Assembly (NCBI GenBank): GCA_015501585.1
Contig: JADNRY010000134.1
Location: 62,001-126,000 of the forward strand
Source of the DNA: Rhodocollybia butyracea
Lineage: Eukaryota > Basidiomycota > Agaricomycetes > Agaricales > Omphalotaceae
Length of the DNA stretch: 64,000 nucleotides
Direction: 5' to 3'
Shown: in pieces, positions 34,065 to 47,158 of the stretch
How positions within the stretch are numbered: position 1 is the stretch's first letter
Layout: every line of letters starts with the position of its first letter
Notes under the pieces: generated by a model
Database searches by the model: none
Seen by the model: only the letters and a program-made list of their open reading frames with translations
What the model was told of the DNA's origin: nothing
Made by a program: the position numbers and the translations under genes

Positions 34065-35795
34065 AACTTTGAACCCCAGTGAAAATCGACATGGTTTAAA
34101 TGGTTGAGATTGAATAAAATTGGATGAAATTGAGTGAAATCGGACAAGATTGAGTGAAATCGGATGAAATTGGTAGCTGTCAATCCCTTACCCAAATCAA
34201 TACATACTGAATCTGTTAGTTTTGAACCACATTGGTTCTACGCTGTTCTGAACAATCTAAGGGCCTGTTCGGCAACACGAATCTCAGATTTTGTTTGGAT
34301 TTTGCCAGGTATTGCCACCATATAAAAAAGGCATCAAGCATTTGTAAGTATTACTCGGATCAGCCAGTTGAGCGCTCCGTGTAAACGCGCATGCTGTCAC
34401 AGCCTGTCAGACGTTTCTTCCATGTTGAGGTCAACACCCCGCTCGATGCTCAGACATGCCCGCCGCTCTCAAATGTAGTTTTTACTTTAGGTTTCACTTG
34501 CTTAGACAATGTAGAGGAATAAAATCGCTTTAACAATAATATACAATTACATTAAACTTGAAAGATGATGACTAGAACATGTTGGTCACTGTGTGGCATC
34601 ATTGAGAGTGGTCGGGACGACTTGCGGGACAGCGAGAGGAACGTCCGACATGTCAGGGCAGGAGTTATGTCATTTTATGACATTTCCAGAGTCATGGGGA
34701 CCGGCCAGCTGATCCGAACATTTTATATAAGTCTTCAAAATCTTGCCTCTGGCAAAATCACACAAAATCCAGATTTGTGTTGCCGAACAGGCCCTAAGCT
34801 ATTAAAAAGTTGCCCCGTTGACACGTCAAGAGAACGCCGTGCCATAAAAATATTTTATGCAAGTCAAAACACTAAAGGCATTTCTCTTACAGACCACCAC
34901 AATCACCCTTCTGTTATCTCTGTCCTTACTCTGTCTGAATATCTTACTAATTACTTCTGTCTCTTTGCTCAATCATCTGAAGATTCCAAAAACTATCCTT
35001 AACACATTTTGAACTGGTCAAGAACTGGTGTATAGACAGCAATTCAGGTGTGTTCTTCATTTGCTGTTCATTCAATTAACCTACTAATGACTGGTTTCAC
35101 GCTTCACAGATAGCCAACACACCTGAAGCAGACTCAGTGAGTTCTACCTCATTCATTACATGTAATGAGGAGACGCCGATGAGACGGCGTGACAAGCTTG
35201 CGGTCGTCATCCGCGATCGCTGTGCGACGTAGCGAGGAGACGCCGAGGTCACCGAACCGACTGCAGGTGTATATGTATATAGAATCGACGTACATAGATA
35301 TGAACCATTTTGAACCAATGATAATGAACATGAATTGATTTTAACAGATTTGAAAGCCAAAAAAAAACTGCAATAATAAGAACCAATTTCTTTCAATATG
35401 ATACAATGTGAAACAATGGAAACCAATTCCATCCAATCTTAATCAAAAAAAATCGGTTAAAGTCTCACTTTTCGAAGGAGATTGGTTCTCCTTGGTGACA
35501 AGTAAATACACCTGTCACTTGCTGACAGTTTCTCAATTTGAACCAATCACTCCAAAAGTGGCCAAATTTCAATCGAGCAGAAATGTCAGCTGAAAAGTCA
35601 CGTGTTTCTATACAAGGTATATCGACAGTCACCTGATATTTCCCACAAGCTTATATGGCTTATCGAAAATCACGTGCTTCTATCAGTGTCCTTTTCTGCT
35701 CGGTAGAAATTTGTCCACTTTCGGAGTGAATATCACTCAATCTCACTCGATTTCAATCGATTTCAATCATGTCGATTTTCACTGGGTTTGAACGT
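34065..35795. mobile_element. Non-autonomous inverted-repeat element with subterminal repeats
   Basis: The 19-nt word CCCAGTGAAAATCGACATG at 34075-34093 recurs as its exact reverse complement at 35768-35786. Inside each arm are degenerate repeats of GATTGAGTGAAATCGG type (left 34098-34175; right, inverted, 35720-35767). The interior has many GAACCAAT/AACCAATT words (35300-35560), a GC-rich patch (35160-35260) and no transposase frame. The layout (terminal inverted arms plus subterminal repeats, no coding capacity) fits a non-autonomous DNA transposon. A MITE is nested in it. Ends and target duplication are not resolved. Confidence 0.65.
34261..34794. mobile_element. Tourist-like (PIF/Harbinger-type) MITE nested in the larger element
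   Basis: Left end GGGCCTGTTCGGCAACACGA and right end reverse-complement GGGCCTGTTCGGCAACACAA. The inverted arms extend about 45 nt with a few mismatches (ATTTTGT...ATTTTGCCAG). The element is 534 nt, has no transposase, and is flanked by TAA on both sides (34258-34260 and 34795-34797), the 3-nt target duplication of PIF/Harbinger elements. GGGCC-TGTT ends are typical of Tourist MITEs. Confidence 0.85.
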
Positions 35796-35986
35796 CGATA
35801 CTTCCTATCAGATGGCGCGGGAAGTATGGGGGTATCCGTTGATATTAATATTATTCCTAATCCTATGATTCTGCTTTTCAGCCCTGGGGACGAGAGTAAG
35901 AGCAAGACGTGAACAAATGTGATCAAGAATTTGAAATATTTAGCGCGCAGGATGCCAGCGCTTAATTTTTCCGATCATCTCTTATC

Positions 35987-37966
35987 ATGTTGAAGAGGTA
36001 AGTAGTACCTGCTCATTGGTACAGTTATACTGCTCATCATCGCAGCTCCCAGCTAGAGGGTGAATCCTACTCCAAAGCCGTCACCACCTCCAGTAAAGCC
36101 CAGCTAGAGACCGTGATTAGTTCCTCCGATGAATTTCAGTGGTCTGAAATTGTCGAGGGTTTTACTCGCGATATAACTGCAGGAGTCTTTGACTGCGAAC
36201 CAACGCTTAATCGACTACGTGAAGGCGACCTACCTAAATCTTCCACAGAGATCTCAGAAACTCTTGAGCTTATCAAGGATGCAGAAGCTCAGCTGTCTAA
36301 ATTAGATGAGTGCGTCGGTCAGATTCAAAAGAACCAAGATGAGCGGGAAATGTGCTTTGAACATACCCCTGGACTCGCTCCCTCCGTTCACCCTCCCGAG
36401 GATGGGGCTGCTCGTGCAACAGTTCAATATGACAGCCTTGAACAATCCTGTTCAAAGTTTATAGACGCGGGAGACGAATTGAAACGGTTCATTAAAGTCA
36501 TGACTGCATTCATCTCATCTCCTGTTCGTCATCTCCCTGAAGACGTTCTCTTAGAAATATTCAAGGCATACATTGCTAGCGGGGAGATTAAACTTCGGTA
36601 TCATTCACAAAGTTGGCCATATTCCCTCGCACTGATTCCTGAACGAGGTCTCATACACTGCCCAACTCTCCGTCTTTCTCAGATATGCTCTCTTTGGCGG
36701 CGAATTGTTCTCTCGCGACCTATACTTTGGCAATCTCTTGCAGTTCAACTCGAAGCCTTTGTCGATGATGGATATTTCGAGATGCTTTCTCACCATCTGT
36801 TACACTCTGCTAGCCTACCCTTGACGCTTTTTATCAAAAGCACGCCCATCGATTCGTATGGGATGATGATGACTACTACATATGGATCCGAGTATTCCAT
36901 CCCTAAGCAAGCTTTCAACTTGCTACTCGACAATTCTTCGCGGTGGAAAGAAGTCGTTTTAGAATTAGGATCGGAAACCAACATCCTTCTAAGCTTGGGG
37001 CTTATTCGGGGTGCTGAATTTTCCAACATGAAGCATCTAGACCTTCGATACCAAATATCGGAGGAGGTATTTATACAGATGCTTATTCGCATGCCAAACC
37101 TACACACCCTTGTTGGAGCAACATTTGACTGGGAAAATTTTTCTCAATGCGACTTGTCCCAGTTGATTGAACTTCGATCGGCTGGTTTCTATGGCACATC
37201 ATTGGGCCTATTTTTAAGCCGTATGCCTGGATTGAAGGAGTGTTACTTGGAAAGGTTCCGATTTCAGCCCATTGGGACTTTACTACAAGGAGATTGCCAT
37301 TCCAATCTCTCAACTCTTTCTTTGAATTTGGATGGATTTGATTACAAACCAGGGGGATGGAAGAATACCTGTATGCCACACCTTAAAACACTCGATCTTC
37401 TTGCCCATGATGGAACTCGGGGGAGATGGTTGGAACACAACTCTATCATCATTGCAGACCTCTCGTCTATGGTTCTATTGTCGAGAGCGACCCTTCAGCG
37501 GCTGAAGTTGCAGGGCGTTCCTTCACAGGATGCCATAGCGTTTATCGAATCACATCCCTCTATTGCTGATCTGACCATTTCCGGTGGATTTCGGAAAGAC
37601 AACTATTGGGAAAAATATGGGGCTTTGTTCGCCTGTCTTACAGTCACTGAAAAGGAACAAACAATTGATAGTATCAGGTTACAGGTTATAGGCCTGAACA
37701 TCAGTAGCCTTACCTTGGAACTTGAAGTTGAAGAAGTAACTCCCGAGTCCGCTTTCGTCGAGGACGTGTGCAATCTGGTTGAAAGCAGGGTTTCATTGAT
37801 ACCAGATTCTTCTAACATAGCCCGACTAGAATTTGTGAAGTTGCAGCCTCCTAGATCTCAGGATTATACTGTTCGAAGAACGTTTTGGGCCATTCATACT
37901 CGGCTCGCACCTTTTCGAGAATTTGGTCTTGCTCTGGTGCTGATTTTACCTGAAGTAAGGATATGA
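35987..37966 (+). CDS. F-box protein with N-terminal coiled coil (Agaricomycete type)
   Basis: Likely substrate adaptor of an SCF ubiquitin ligase. An 11-nt first exon (35987-35997) with a 48-nt intron leads into exon 36046-37966; 643 residues. This start is preferred because the long frame has no ATG near its beginning and the spliced frame reads MLKSSQLEGES without stops. Residues about 60-115 are heptad-rich (LELIKDAEAQLSKLDECV), then the F-box-like segment RHLPEDVLLEIFKAYI ... CSLWRRIVLSRPILW and leucine-rich irregular repeats (MKHLDLRYQ, LSTLSLNLDG, LKTLDLLAHD). At the 3' end a splice from GAA/GTAAGG (37953) to an AG at 38017 would add a Pro-rich tail; both ends are possible. Confidence 0.8.
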
Positions 37967-38813
37967 TGTCGAATTTCCGAATCCTCGTTATCTTTTACTG
38001 CGCTTGTATCATGTAGCCTTTGAGTCCTCCGGCGTTTCCGCACTGGGAGGCACTGTGGACTCGACCCCCAAACAAACAGTTTCATGTTCGTTATCGTTTG
38101 GTGGATATCCATATGACCATCGGTTCTCCCTCTCCTTGTGCCTCCTCGCATCATCCGTTTCTTTTCCGACCCTCTGAGTCCTAAATCCCTCTCCCTCCTC
38201 CGTATCCGTTTTCCGTCTTTTTCTGAGTCCCTCGTTTCTTCCTTCCTCGTACATTCAATTCCGAACTGTATCCCTCTTCGTTCAACTAGACTCAAACTCT
38301 CGCTTCCCCCTTCACAATTCTCTCATTTACCAGAAGATTAGTTCAAACAGGACAGGGCTGATATTAAGCAGACACCTATGAGTTTGTGGCCCAACGATGC
38401 GCTTCGTACTGAATAGATAGGGTAGGTTGTCCCCCGAACCCCCAAATAAGCTTCCTACACCTATGAAGTGAAAACACAGTCTTTCCTGCTGCTTCTCATA
38501 CCCTCTGAATCGGCTTCGACGAAGATGATTTATTACCGGCATGTGTAATAAATAATAAATCATCTTCGTCGAAGCCGAGTCCGCGAAAAGGACAACTGAG
38601 AGATATGATCCATAAAATTACGATCCAGATTGTTATTCGTTATACATACGAGGTGGTGGTGGGTCTTGTGAGGATAAATACTATGCAGTATCACAGTAGC
38701 TATACAATCGTGACTTGGATGCGGCCAGCTGCCAAATGGGTTTTCATGAGCGCTCGTAGCACGTGAATTCCCAAATAAGCAACTCTGTTACTGAGGCTTT
38801 ATTTTTGACAGCC
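37967..38813. other. Intergenic with perfect hairpin
   Basis: About 850 nt between the F-box gene and the API5 homologue. It holds the hairpin listed separately and may hold a last exon of the F-box gene (about 38018-38184). Confidence 0.5.
38510..38578. repeat. Perfect 26-bp inverted repeat with 17-nt loop
   Basis: Left arm 38510-38535 starts TCGGCTTCGACGAAG and right arm 38553-38578 is its exact reverse complement ending CTTCGTCGAAGCCGA. The loop is 38536-38552. Each arm itself contains the small palindrome TTCGACGAA/TTCGTCGAA. There is no coding sequence inside. Confidence 0.95.
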
Positions 38814-40904
38814 ATGGAAGACCGAGAACTTCAAGGTTCGTTTTTTTTGCTCTGTTTCTTAGTTGTCACTCATCATGTCCACTAGTGCTTGTAAGACGAG
38901 CAAAAACAAATCCTGACAAAACAGGCACTTCGGTATCTACTTCCGTGCTATTCCCGCTGTCTGGAGGCTAATACTACACCTTTGTAGCGTCGGAGTGCCC
39001 TCAAACAACTTGTAGAAGCAACACATTCTTCAAGCGTTCCAACAAAACTCTTCGCTGCTTCCAACATTCCCGAATTTTTCCAGGACTTTCCTGAATCTGA
39101 AGAGGATGCAATCAACGCGGTTTATGATCTCTGCGAAGACCAATCAGCGCAGGCACGTTGTTATTTTTCTTGTTGACCTTGTTGCATGCTGAACTTGCTG
39201 CAGGTCCGAATGGAAGGCTATCGGACCCTCGCAAGTATATCAAAACTGGAAAAGAAATGGGTAAAACGCAACGCAGACGTATTGGTTCAGCTATTACAAA
39301 GCGGTACGTAGTACAACGTCTGTAATATCTTTGCGAAACTTACAGCCTGTATTAACAGATGAACCCAACGAAGTCGGTGTAGTTAGGAAAGCTCTCGTCG
39401 AGCATCTGCATCTGGACCCTCGAGTGACTTTAGGTGTTCTATGCGATCAGATTATCCTGTCAAACGAACCCGCAGATCAGGAAGAGCTTGCAATGAGAGA
39501 CAATCTGCGTACATTGGTTCTGACATTCATTACTGGTGAATTGAAGAAAGGACAACTTGTCAAATATATGCCTTCAGGGAGTGACGCAGAAGACACTCTG
39601 ATAGACGGGCTCATCTCGGTGCGTCATTGTTTGTATCTTCATTGCCTTCACTCATCCCAGTTCTTTAGGCTTTGCCCAATTTAGCGGACTCAGATGTTCA
39701 AGTAATTCTCAATGATATTCTTCTTCATCTACAGTTCCTCGACACGCCCTCACCTCGTGGGTCAAAATTATCCAAGTCTGTATTACAGAGAGCGCGGGCT
39801 GCCCTTTCAGACGATCATCAGGCGGCAGGCTCGCGAACGCGTCCTTTGACCAAGACTCGTCCTTACCTTGGCCCATTAAGTACTCTTTTCATCAGTAAAA
39901 GTCAGGAGAACCCAGAAGACCTGCTGCACTTTTATACACCTCTGACCGCGAAGTCTGTCTTTCCAAGCATTCCTACACAAGATCAACTGCTCGTACTGTA
40001 TCATTTCGCTGAGACTTTGTACGCATGCAAAAGCAATACACCCAATGTTAAACGTGTTCTCGGCTTGACACCATTTCTTTTTGAAGTGCGTTATGTCTGG
40101 GCATTGTTCCTTTCTGACTGACCGTTTTGGTTTCCAGTGTCTTTCGGCGACAAATTTAGCTGAAGATCAACCGCAAGAGACTTGTATTCTCATGTTACGA
40201 AGACTTTTAGCGGTAAATGCTTGGTTCTGTGGTCGTTTGGCCGTGCTGATTGGTCAGTCAGGCAGCAGATGATGGTTGGACAATTCCTCCAATAGTTATC
40301 CAAAGTCTTCAAGCTTTAGGTCGTGCGGTTCCAGACCTTGGGAAAGGAAAAGATATTCAAGAATTGATCAGGGTTCGCTACGGGCTATATCCTGTCCTAT
40401 CGTTGACCAACAATTCTTCCCCAGTCGTTAGCTGCGAAACGATCGGAATCGTCAACAACACAGACACTTCCGATCTCAAAAACATCAAGTGCTCTTGCAC
40501 CACCCGCTAGCCCATCCCAAGGTCCTCTGGCATCGTCATCCGGACTTTTAGAGCGAGTTCGCCCGCCAAATTCGATGCCTAACTCTCCTCAGACGGTGAA
40601 TAATCCACTTCGACGGAAACAGGTTCCTACTTCCGGATCCGGATCCGACGACTTCTCGCATCCTGCCAAGAAAGTCAAGAAAGGTGGTGGTAAAACTGAC
40701 TCGATACCTTCTCTGCTTAGCCGATTGGGTACTTCACCCGCACCATCCATGTCAATGCCCCAAATGCACGCACGTCCCCAACGCTCGGAGTCATTCAAAT
40801 CAGCGACAACGAGAGGATTGTCAATCAAAGGTGCAGCTACAAGGAGTGAGGTTTTTCAGCAGGAATCAACGCGGCCAATAGTGCGGCATCGGGACCAACA
40901 ATGA
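38814..40904 (+). CDS. API5 (apoptosis inhibitor 5 / AAC-11) homologue
   Basis: Nuclear HEAT/ARM-like helical repeat protein. Exons 38814-38835, 38886-38932, 38988-39152, 39204-39303, 39359-39618, 39669-40085, 40138-40212, 40262-40372, 40425-40904; 558 residues. The N-terminal half follows API5 closely in order: RRSALKQLVEATHSSSVPTK, AASNIPEFFQDFPESEEDAI, YDLCEDQSAQVRMEGYRTLA, DVLVQLLQSDE, GVLCDQIILSN. The C-terminus is Ser/Pro-rich with KKVKKGGGK, a likely nuclear signal. Intron 3 (39153-39203) starts GCACGT; a GT donor cannot preserve the frame there, so it is a GC-AG intron. Animal API5 suppresses E2F1-dependent death; the fungal role is unknown. Confidence 0.9.
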
Positions 40905-41415
40905 GAGTAAGAGTTCTCTCATGGATAAATGGTGTGGGAAGTACAGTAGTCGTCTACCACTACGCGTAGGAATAAAAAAAATGGTGTACCAATGGTCATT
41001 CGGAGGTTACAGTTCTATATCTATTCGCCATAGACACGCTCTTATGGTGATGCCGTCGGGTTCGCACACAGATGTGTGAGAAATTTGAACCTTTTCTCTT
41101 CTCTCCTGCGCTCTAAGTGGAAGCGAGGCTTGCTGTACACGAGAACCATACATGTAGTAGGATTTTGTTTGTCAATTCGTTTGTTCGCAAGTTCTTTTTT
41201 GTTGTCCCTTTTGGTCAAAGTGAATGAATATACTCGGACGACCGTGCCTTTCCAACAGACGCGCATCATTGATCAATTCTTTTCAAGTTTCTCATACCAG
41301 TGGCATCTCGAATATTACTGCACGGTCCCAAGCGGGGTAGCGATTATTCCTGACCTACGTGTAACACGGTATAAAAGGCCGTTGCAAATCAAGTGATTGG
41401 CTTTCCTCTCTGCCA
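40905..41415. other. Intergenic, no gene seen
   Basis: About 510 nt: 3' flank of the API5 gene and promoter of the cytochrome gene. No gene or repeat recognised. Confidence 0.5.
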
Positions 41416-43225
41416 ATGGCTTCCATTCTTTTCCCGGTCCTGGCTCTCTTTTCCGTATCTGTATCAGCTCTAGGAACAGGTTTAGTGGTGAGTTGCGTCT
41501 AGCGGTGTGTGTTTTGAAGAACGCATTTTAAACTTATACTAGGACATCGCTCACAGACAGTCTCCTGTTACAACTGGCGATCATGGCTGTTGGAGAGTAA
41601 GCGCTTTCGAAATTCAACATGGTGGACACAATCCTTATCGACTTGGGGTTAGCTCTTGTGTATCAATGCTACTTTGACTGGCGATGTTGTTCAATGTGAG
41701 TTTCGCAATAGGCGTGGCTCTCATCTAATACTTACATTCAACCCGCGATAGATGAACTGTCGAGTAATGGCTTGATTGAACCGGGTTGGATGGCCATGTA
41801 CGCTATGATTATTATCACTTTGCTCTCGCTCGATGTTTATCATGGCGTTATGATAGTGGTTTTGGACCGCACATGCCGGATACTCCAATGGTCGTTATGT
41901 GGCCCAATAACGACGGGACAGTCAGCTTGTCACAGCGTATCGCTACGGATTATAGTATGCCTACAGTCGTCTCCAGTCCTCAACGGGTAGCAACTCTTCA
42001 GAGTGCCCTCAGTACGGTAAGGGATTCCATGCGAAAGGTACTTCTAGCCTCTCACTGATTTGCGTTTTACAGACCGCGAAAGATGGCTCGAAAGATGGTA
42101 AATATGTATTCACTATTCCAGTACGTTAGCTCATCACGGCCGGATGGACATTTGGGATCTAACGTTTAACGGTTAGTGGGATGGCGTAGCCCAATCAAGG
42201 TATATATGGGCATTTGGCCGAGATAGGCCAGCATCCGAAGCAGACGCCGACTTTAACCAACATCGCGACGCTGGATATGCTGTTTTTGATTTAACCAAAT
42301 CGCTCACAGCGAGTGAAGAAATCACCGAAACAACACCCGCCGCTCTCCCACCCGCTCCGACGGCTGTAAAAGCTACTTCAGCGTCTACGAAAACTTATCC
42401 TTTGACTGCTTCTCAACGTATGGCTTACGCTCATGCGTTGTTCTGCACTATCGGGTTCCTTGTCCTCCTTCCAGCCGGTGCCCTTGTCAGTAGATGGCTT
42501 CGAACCTTCGGTCCGGCTTGGTACACTGCTCATTGGGTTTTGCAATTCGCTGCTGGTGAGTATTACAGATGGATTTTACAGATTGTCTCACCCTTTACAC
42601 GTAGCCGGACCCGCCATCTTGGTTGGACTTGCGTTTGGAGCACTATCGATCGAGAACAGTCGGCATCCCAGTAACCACCTCAATGACAAACATAAGGTTG
42701 GTATTCCTCCTGGTGCTGTCTTTCTCCCCGTGCTTGAACTCTTCGAGTAGAAATGGGGTATCGCTCTATTGGCCTTGTACCTCTTCCAATGCATGCTTGG
42801 CGCGTTTATCCACTGGGTTAAGCCAAAAAATACTACTCGTCGACCGTTCCAAAACTATCTACACGCCACCTTCGGTCTGATTTTGATTGCTCTTGGGTTC
42901 TATCAAGTCCGTACGGGATACAGGACGGAATGGTTTGCAGTCAGCAACGGAGAGATTTTCGACGGAGCTAATATCCTATGGTATACTTGGCTCGTGGTAA
43001 GTATCATCTAAAAAGGACTTTTTAACGACTATTAACGTGTTCTGATAGCTTCTTCCTGTCTTTTACTTCGGTGGACTGGTGATGCTTCCCAAACAGTTGA
43101 GGCAAGAGATGGTTGCTCCGATATCGATGGAAAAGCCCGTGAGCGATGGCGAACAATCTTCACTGCTCGCAGAGTCGCAAGACGTGGAGGAAATCGGAAT
43201 GATACCCCCAGGTTACAAAGATTGA
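41416..43225 (+). CDS. Secretory DOMON-cytochrome b561 protein (CDH-cytochrome-like iron reductase type)
   Basis: Extracellular haem domain tethered to a transmembrane electron carrier. Exons 41416-41487, 41543-41596, 41653-41695, 41752-41797, 41857-42016, 42073-42120, 42177-42555, 42605-42696, 42751-42996, 43049-43225; 438 residues. Order: signal peptide (SILFPVLALFSVSVSALG); DOMON/cytochrome domain with CINATLTGDVVQYEL, GWMAIGFG and MVVMWPNNDGT; Ala/Pro/Thr linker; then a cytochrome b561 core with several membrane spans and candidate haem histidines in AYAHALFC, TAHWVLQF, FIHWVK and NYLHATFG; acidic cytosolic tail. Family knowledge: b561 passes electrons across the membrane, for iron reduction or ascorbate recycling. 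Confidence 0.9.
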
Positions 43226-43870
43226 TAGGCCCATGTCTCTTTATATCTACTCTATTCTAGCATTCAGCATGTGTGGGCATAAAATATCTTAAATTTATAT
43301 GTGCATATCTTGGTCCTCTTCCCATTTCCCTCTTCAGGTAAAGTCTTCCACTCGCATTTTTAGATATCGGTCCAAAGAATACATGATCAAACTAACGATT
43401 GGAACAGAATAATAAGAACCACTACAAGTATGTATCACCTCGCGCAAGTAGGTCATGCTCTACTCACTTTCCCCAAAGCAACGAAATCGACGCAGTTCAA
43501 GTGAGACCACGATGAGCGTATTTTCGGCCATGTTCGTGGGTACTTACACGTATAAATCCAAATTTAGCTGGTTTTCATGATCAGTATCTCTCACATCCAA
43601 ATGGTATGCAAGTAAAGATTACGCGTCGAGCATTCCCAGAATCATTTCATCACTTTACGAGGCTGGAAATCAACACCAAGTTGTATCATGTATGTAAGTA
43701 CAACGTTCAAAGCAGCTATACCAGCCAAAATTCGAGTGCATCGATCATGTACCAGTGCTGACATGTAACGGTACTCGTTTACAGGGTAGTGCGAACTACG
43801 ACGTTAAGGTAAATGTAAATTTCAGCTAGCGTATGCTCTAATATCAACTTGAAGGCCACACTGAGATTAT
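43226..43870. other. Convergent intergenic stretch, no gene seen
   Basis: About 640 nt between two converging genes, with no recognisable gene. Confidence 0.5.
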
Positions 43871-45463
43871 CTACCCAACGACGACATTTAGACCATTATC
43901 ACGCAACGCCTCAACTCTGCGAGTGGAGTCTCTAGTGAGGCAGCCGCCCAACTTCAACTTCACCTCAGTCAGCCGCGCCACTTCTCCAATCGCTGCTGCC
44001 TCCCATCGCGACTCAAGCATATCAGGTACACATCCGTCTTTTACTAGCCTCTCTGGGAAACGGCAATCGAGATAGAACACTGACAACTCAGGAAGCAGGT
44101 GCTCTGCATCGCCTGAATCCTTTTTGCCTTGTAGTGCCCTCATTATCGTGCCAGCTCTAATTTTCGTGCATTCCGAAATGTCGACGCTCTGTAAAGTAGG
44201 AGTAGAGGCGAAGATTTTAAGCAGATCGTCTTCGCAGAGGGACTCCGAGTAAGCTATCCTGAAAGTTTCGAGGCAGGGGAAGCGCCCGGAAATAGAATGG
44301 AACCTCCTCAAAGTTCGTCCTAGAGGTTGAGGCCCTTTTTCGCGAGTAACGCCCCAATGGTACATCGAAATATTCAATTTCTTGAGACGCGGGGCTCTCA
44401 CACCCTCAAGGACTTGATACCCTGTTCGACGAACACGGAGAGTCAAGGACTCCAAGCGCGAAGAAGGCAGACTCAAATTTTGTGGAATAGTAAAGGAATT
44501 AGGGCGGTGGAGGGCCGGGAGATCGATAAACAAATGAACCAGATTTGGAAACCTCCTGAGGACATCCCAAAGTTCTGCTGGGGTTTTTATCATGAGCGGA
44601 CCTATCTCGAGACACGTTAACTGGGTACAGGGCAGGCGAAGCTCGCCAAACCAGCCATTTTGTTTCGTGCCAGAAATCAAACCCTCACACCTGAGTGCCC
44701 TCAACTTTGGCGCATGCATAAACAGAGAAGTGGTTCGCAGATCTTTAAACAAGGCTCGATGACGTGCGAGGTTCGACGCGTAGGAAGTATCGCATATGAG
44801 CTTTACCTCTTCGAGGTCTGGTAGGGAAGGAGGAGGAAGGCGAATGAGATGTGCAAGGAGGGAAGCGGGAATCTGGATATCAAGTGTGTGGAATCGATGC
44901 AATCGAGGGATGATAATCGACCCAAGTTCGCTGGCAACTTCTTCAGAACTGACGGTAACCCATAGGCACACCGAAAGGTCGAGGCTGCATTCTAACCATT
45001 TGGTGAATACAGACGTGAACGTGAAGGGTCCATGGCGTTGAATATCTAAATTGATACAGGTCCACCGTCGAACAATACCTAGTGCAAGTCTTCCCCAGTC
45101 TGCGCATACCTGGTCGACAATCTCTTGGGAGGTGGGAACGACTTCTTTGCCGAGCCTGTAAGTGGCATGACGGGGCCTAGGCCTGTCGATGTCCTCAACA
45201 GCATTGTAAAGCACAAATATATCCGTCATGATCGAGTCTGGCAATGGATCATCAGGCGAAAGAAGCGCTAGTAGGAGAGTTTTGTTATGCTGTAACATGG
45301 CCACTTGAGTAGAATTTGATTCAGAGTGTCGTTCCTCTTTCTGAAGTGTAGCAAGTTGTGCCGACTCGGATAGAAAGAGTGTGTTCAGCTCAGCTCTACC
45401 CAACGATACAAGCTTCGAGTGATACGAGTCGGATGGAAGCAATGAAGACTGCGGTGCACTCAT
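43871..45463 (-). CDS. F-box/LRR-like protein (Agaricomycete type)
   Basis: Single exon, 530 residues. Same general plan as the F-box protein at 36-38 kb but not close in sequence. A helical N-terminal region (SAQLATLQKEERHSESN) is followed by a degenerate F-box (PLPDSIMTDIFVLYN ... VCADWGRLALGIVRRW) and a leucine-rich C-terminal half (LRALRCEGL, LTCLEIGPLM, LESLTLRVRR, LKKLNISMYH, LQSVDISECT). Probable SCF adaptor; targets unknown. The opposite-strand frames over it are shadows. Confidence 0.8.
   Translation of the reverse strand: MSAPQSSLLPSDSYHSKLVSLGRAELNTLFLSESAQLATLQKEERHSESNSTQVAMLQHNKTLLLALLSPDDPLPDSIMTDIFVLYNAVEDIDRPRPRHATYRLGKEVVPTSQEIVDQVCADWGRLALGIVRRWTCINLDIQRHGPFTFTSVFTKWLECSLDLSVCLWVTVSSEEVASELGSIIIPRLHRFHTLDIQIPASLLAHLIRLPPPSLPDLEEVKLICDTSYASNLARHRALFKDLRTTSLFMHAPKLRALRCEGLISGTKQNGWFGELRLPCTQLTCLEIGPLMIKTPAELWDVLRRFPNLVHLFIDLPALHRPNSFTIPQNLSLPSSRLESLTLRVRRTGYQVLEGVRAPRLKKLNISMYHWGVTREKGPQPLGRTLRRFHSISGRFPCLETFRIAYSESLCEDDLLKIFASTPTLQSVDISECTKIRAGTIMRALQGKKDSGDAEHLLPELSVFYLDCRFPERLVKDGCVPDMLESRWEAAAIGEVARLTEVKLKLGGCLTRDSTRRVEALRDNGLNVVVG

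Positions 45464-47158
<1,695 letters not shown>

Noticed and set aside
34565..35002. 145-codon plus frame
   Set aside because: It lies across the right end of the MITE and the interior of the inverted-repeat element; no transposase or other similarity.
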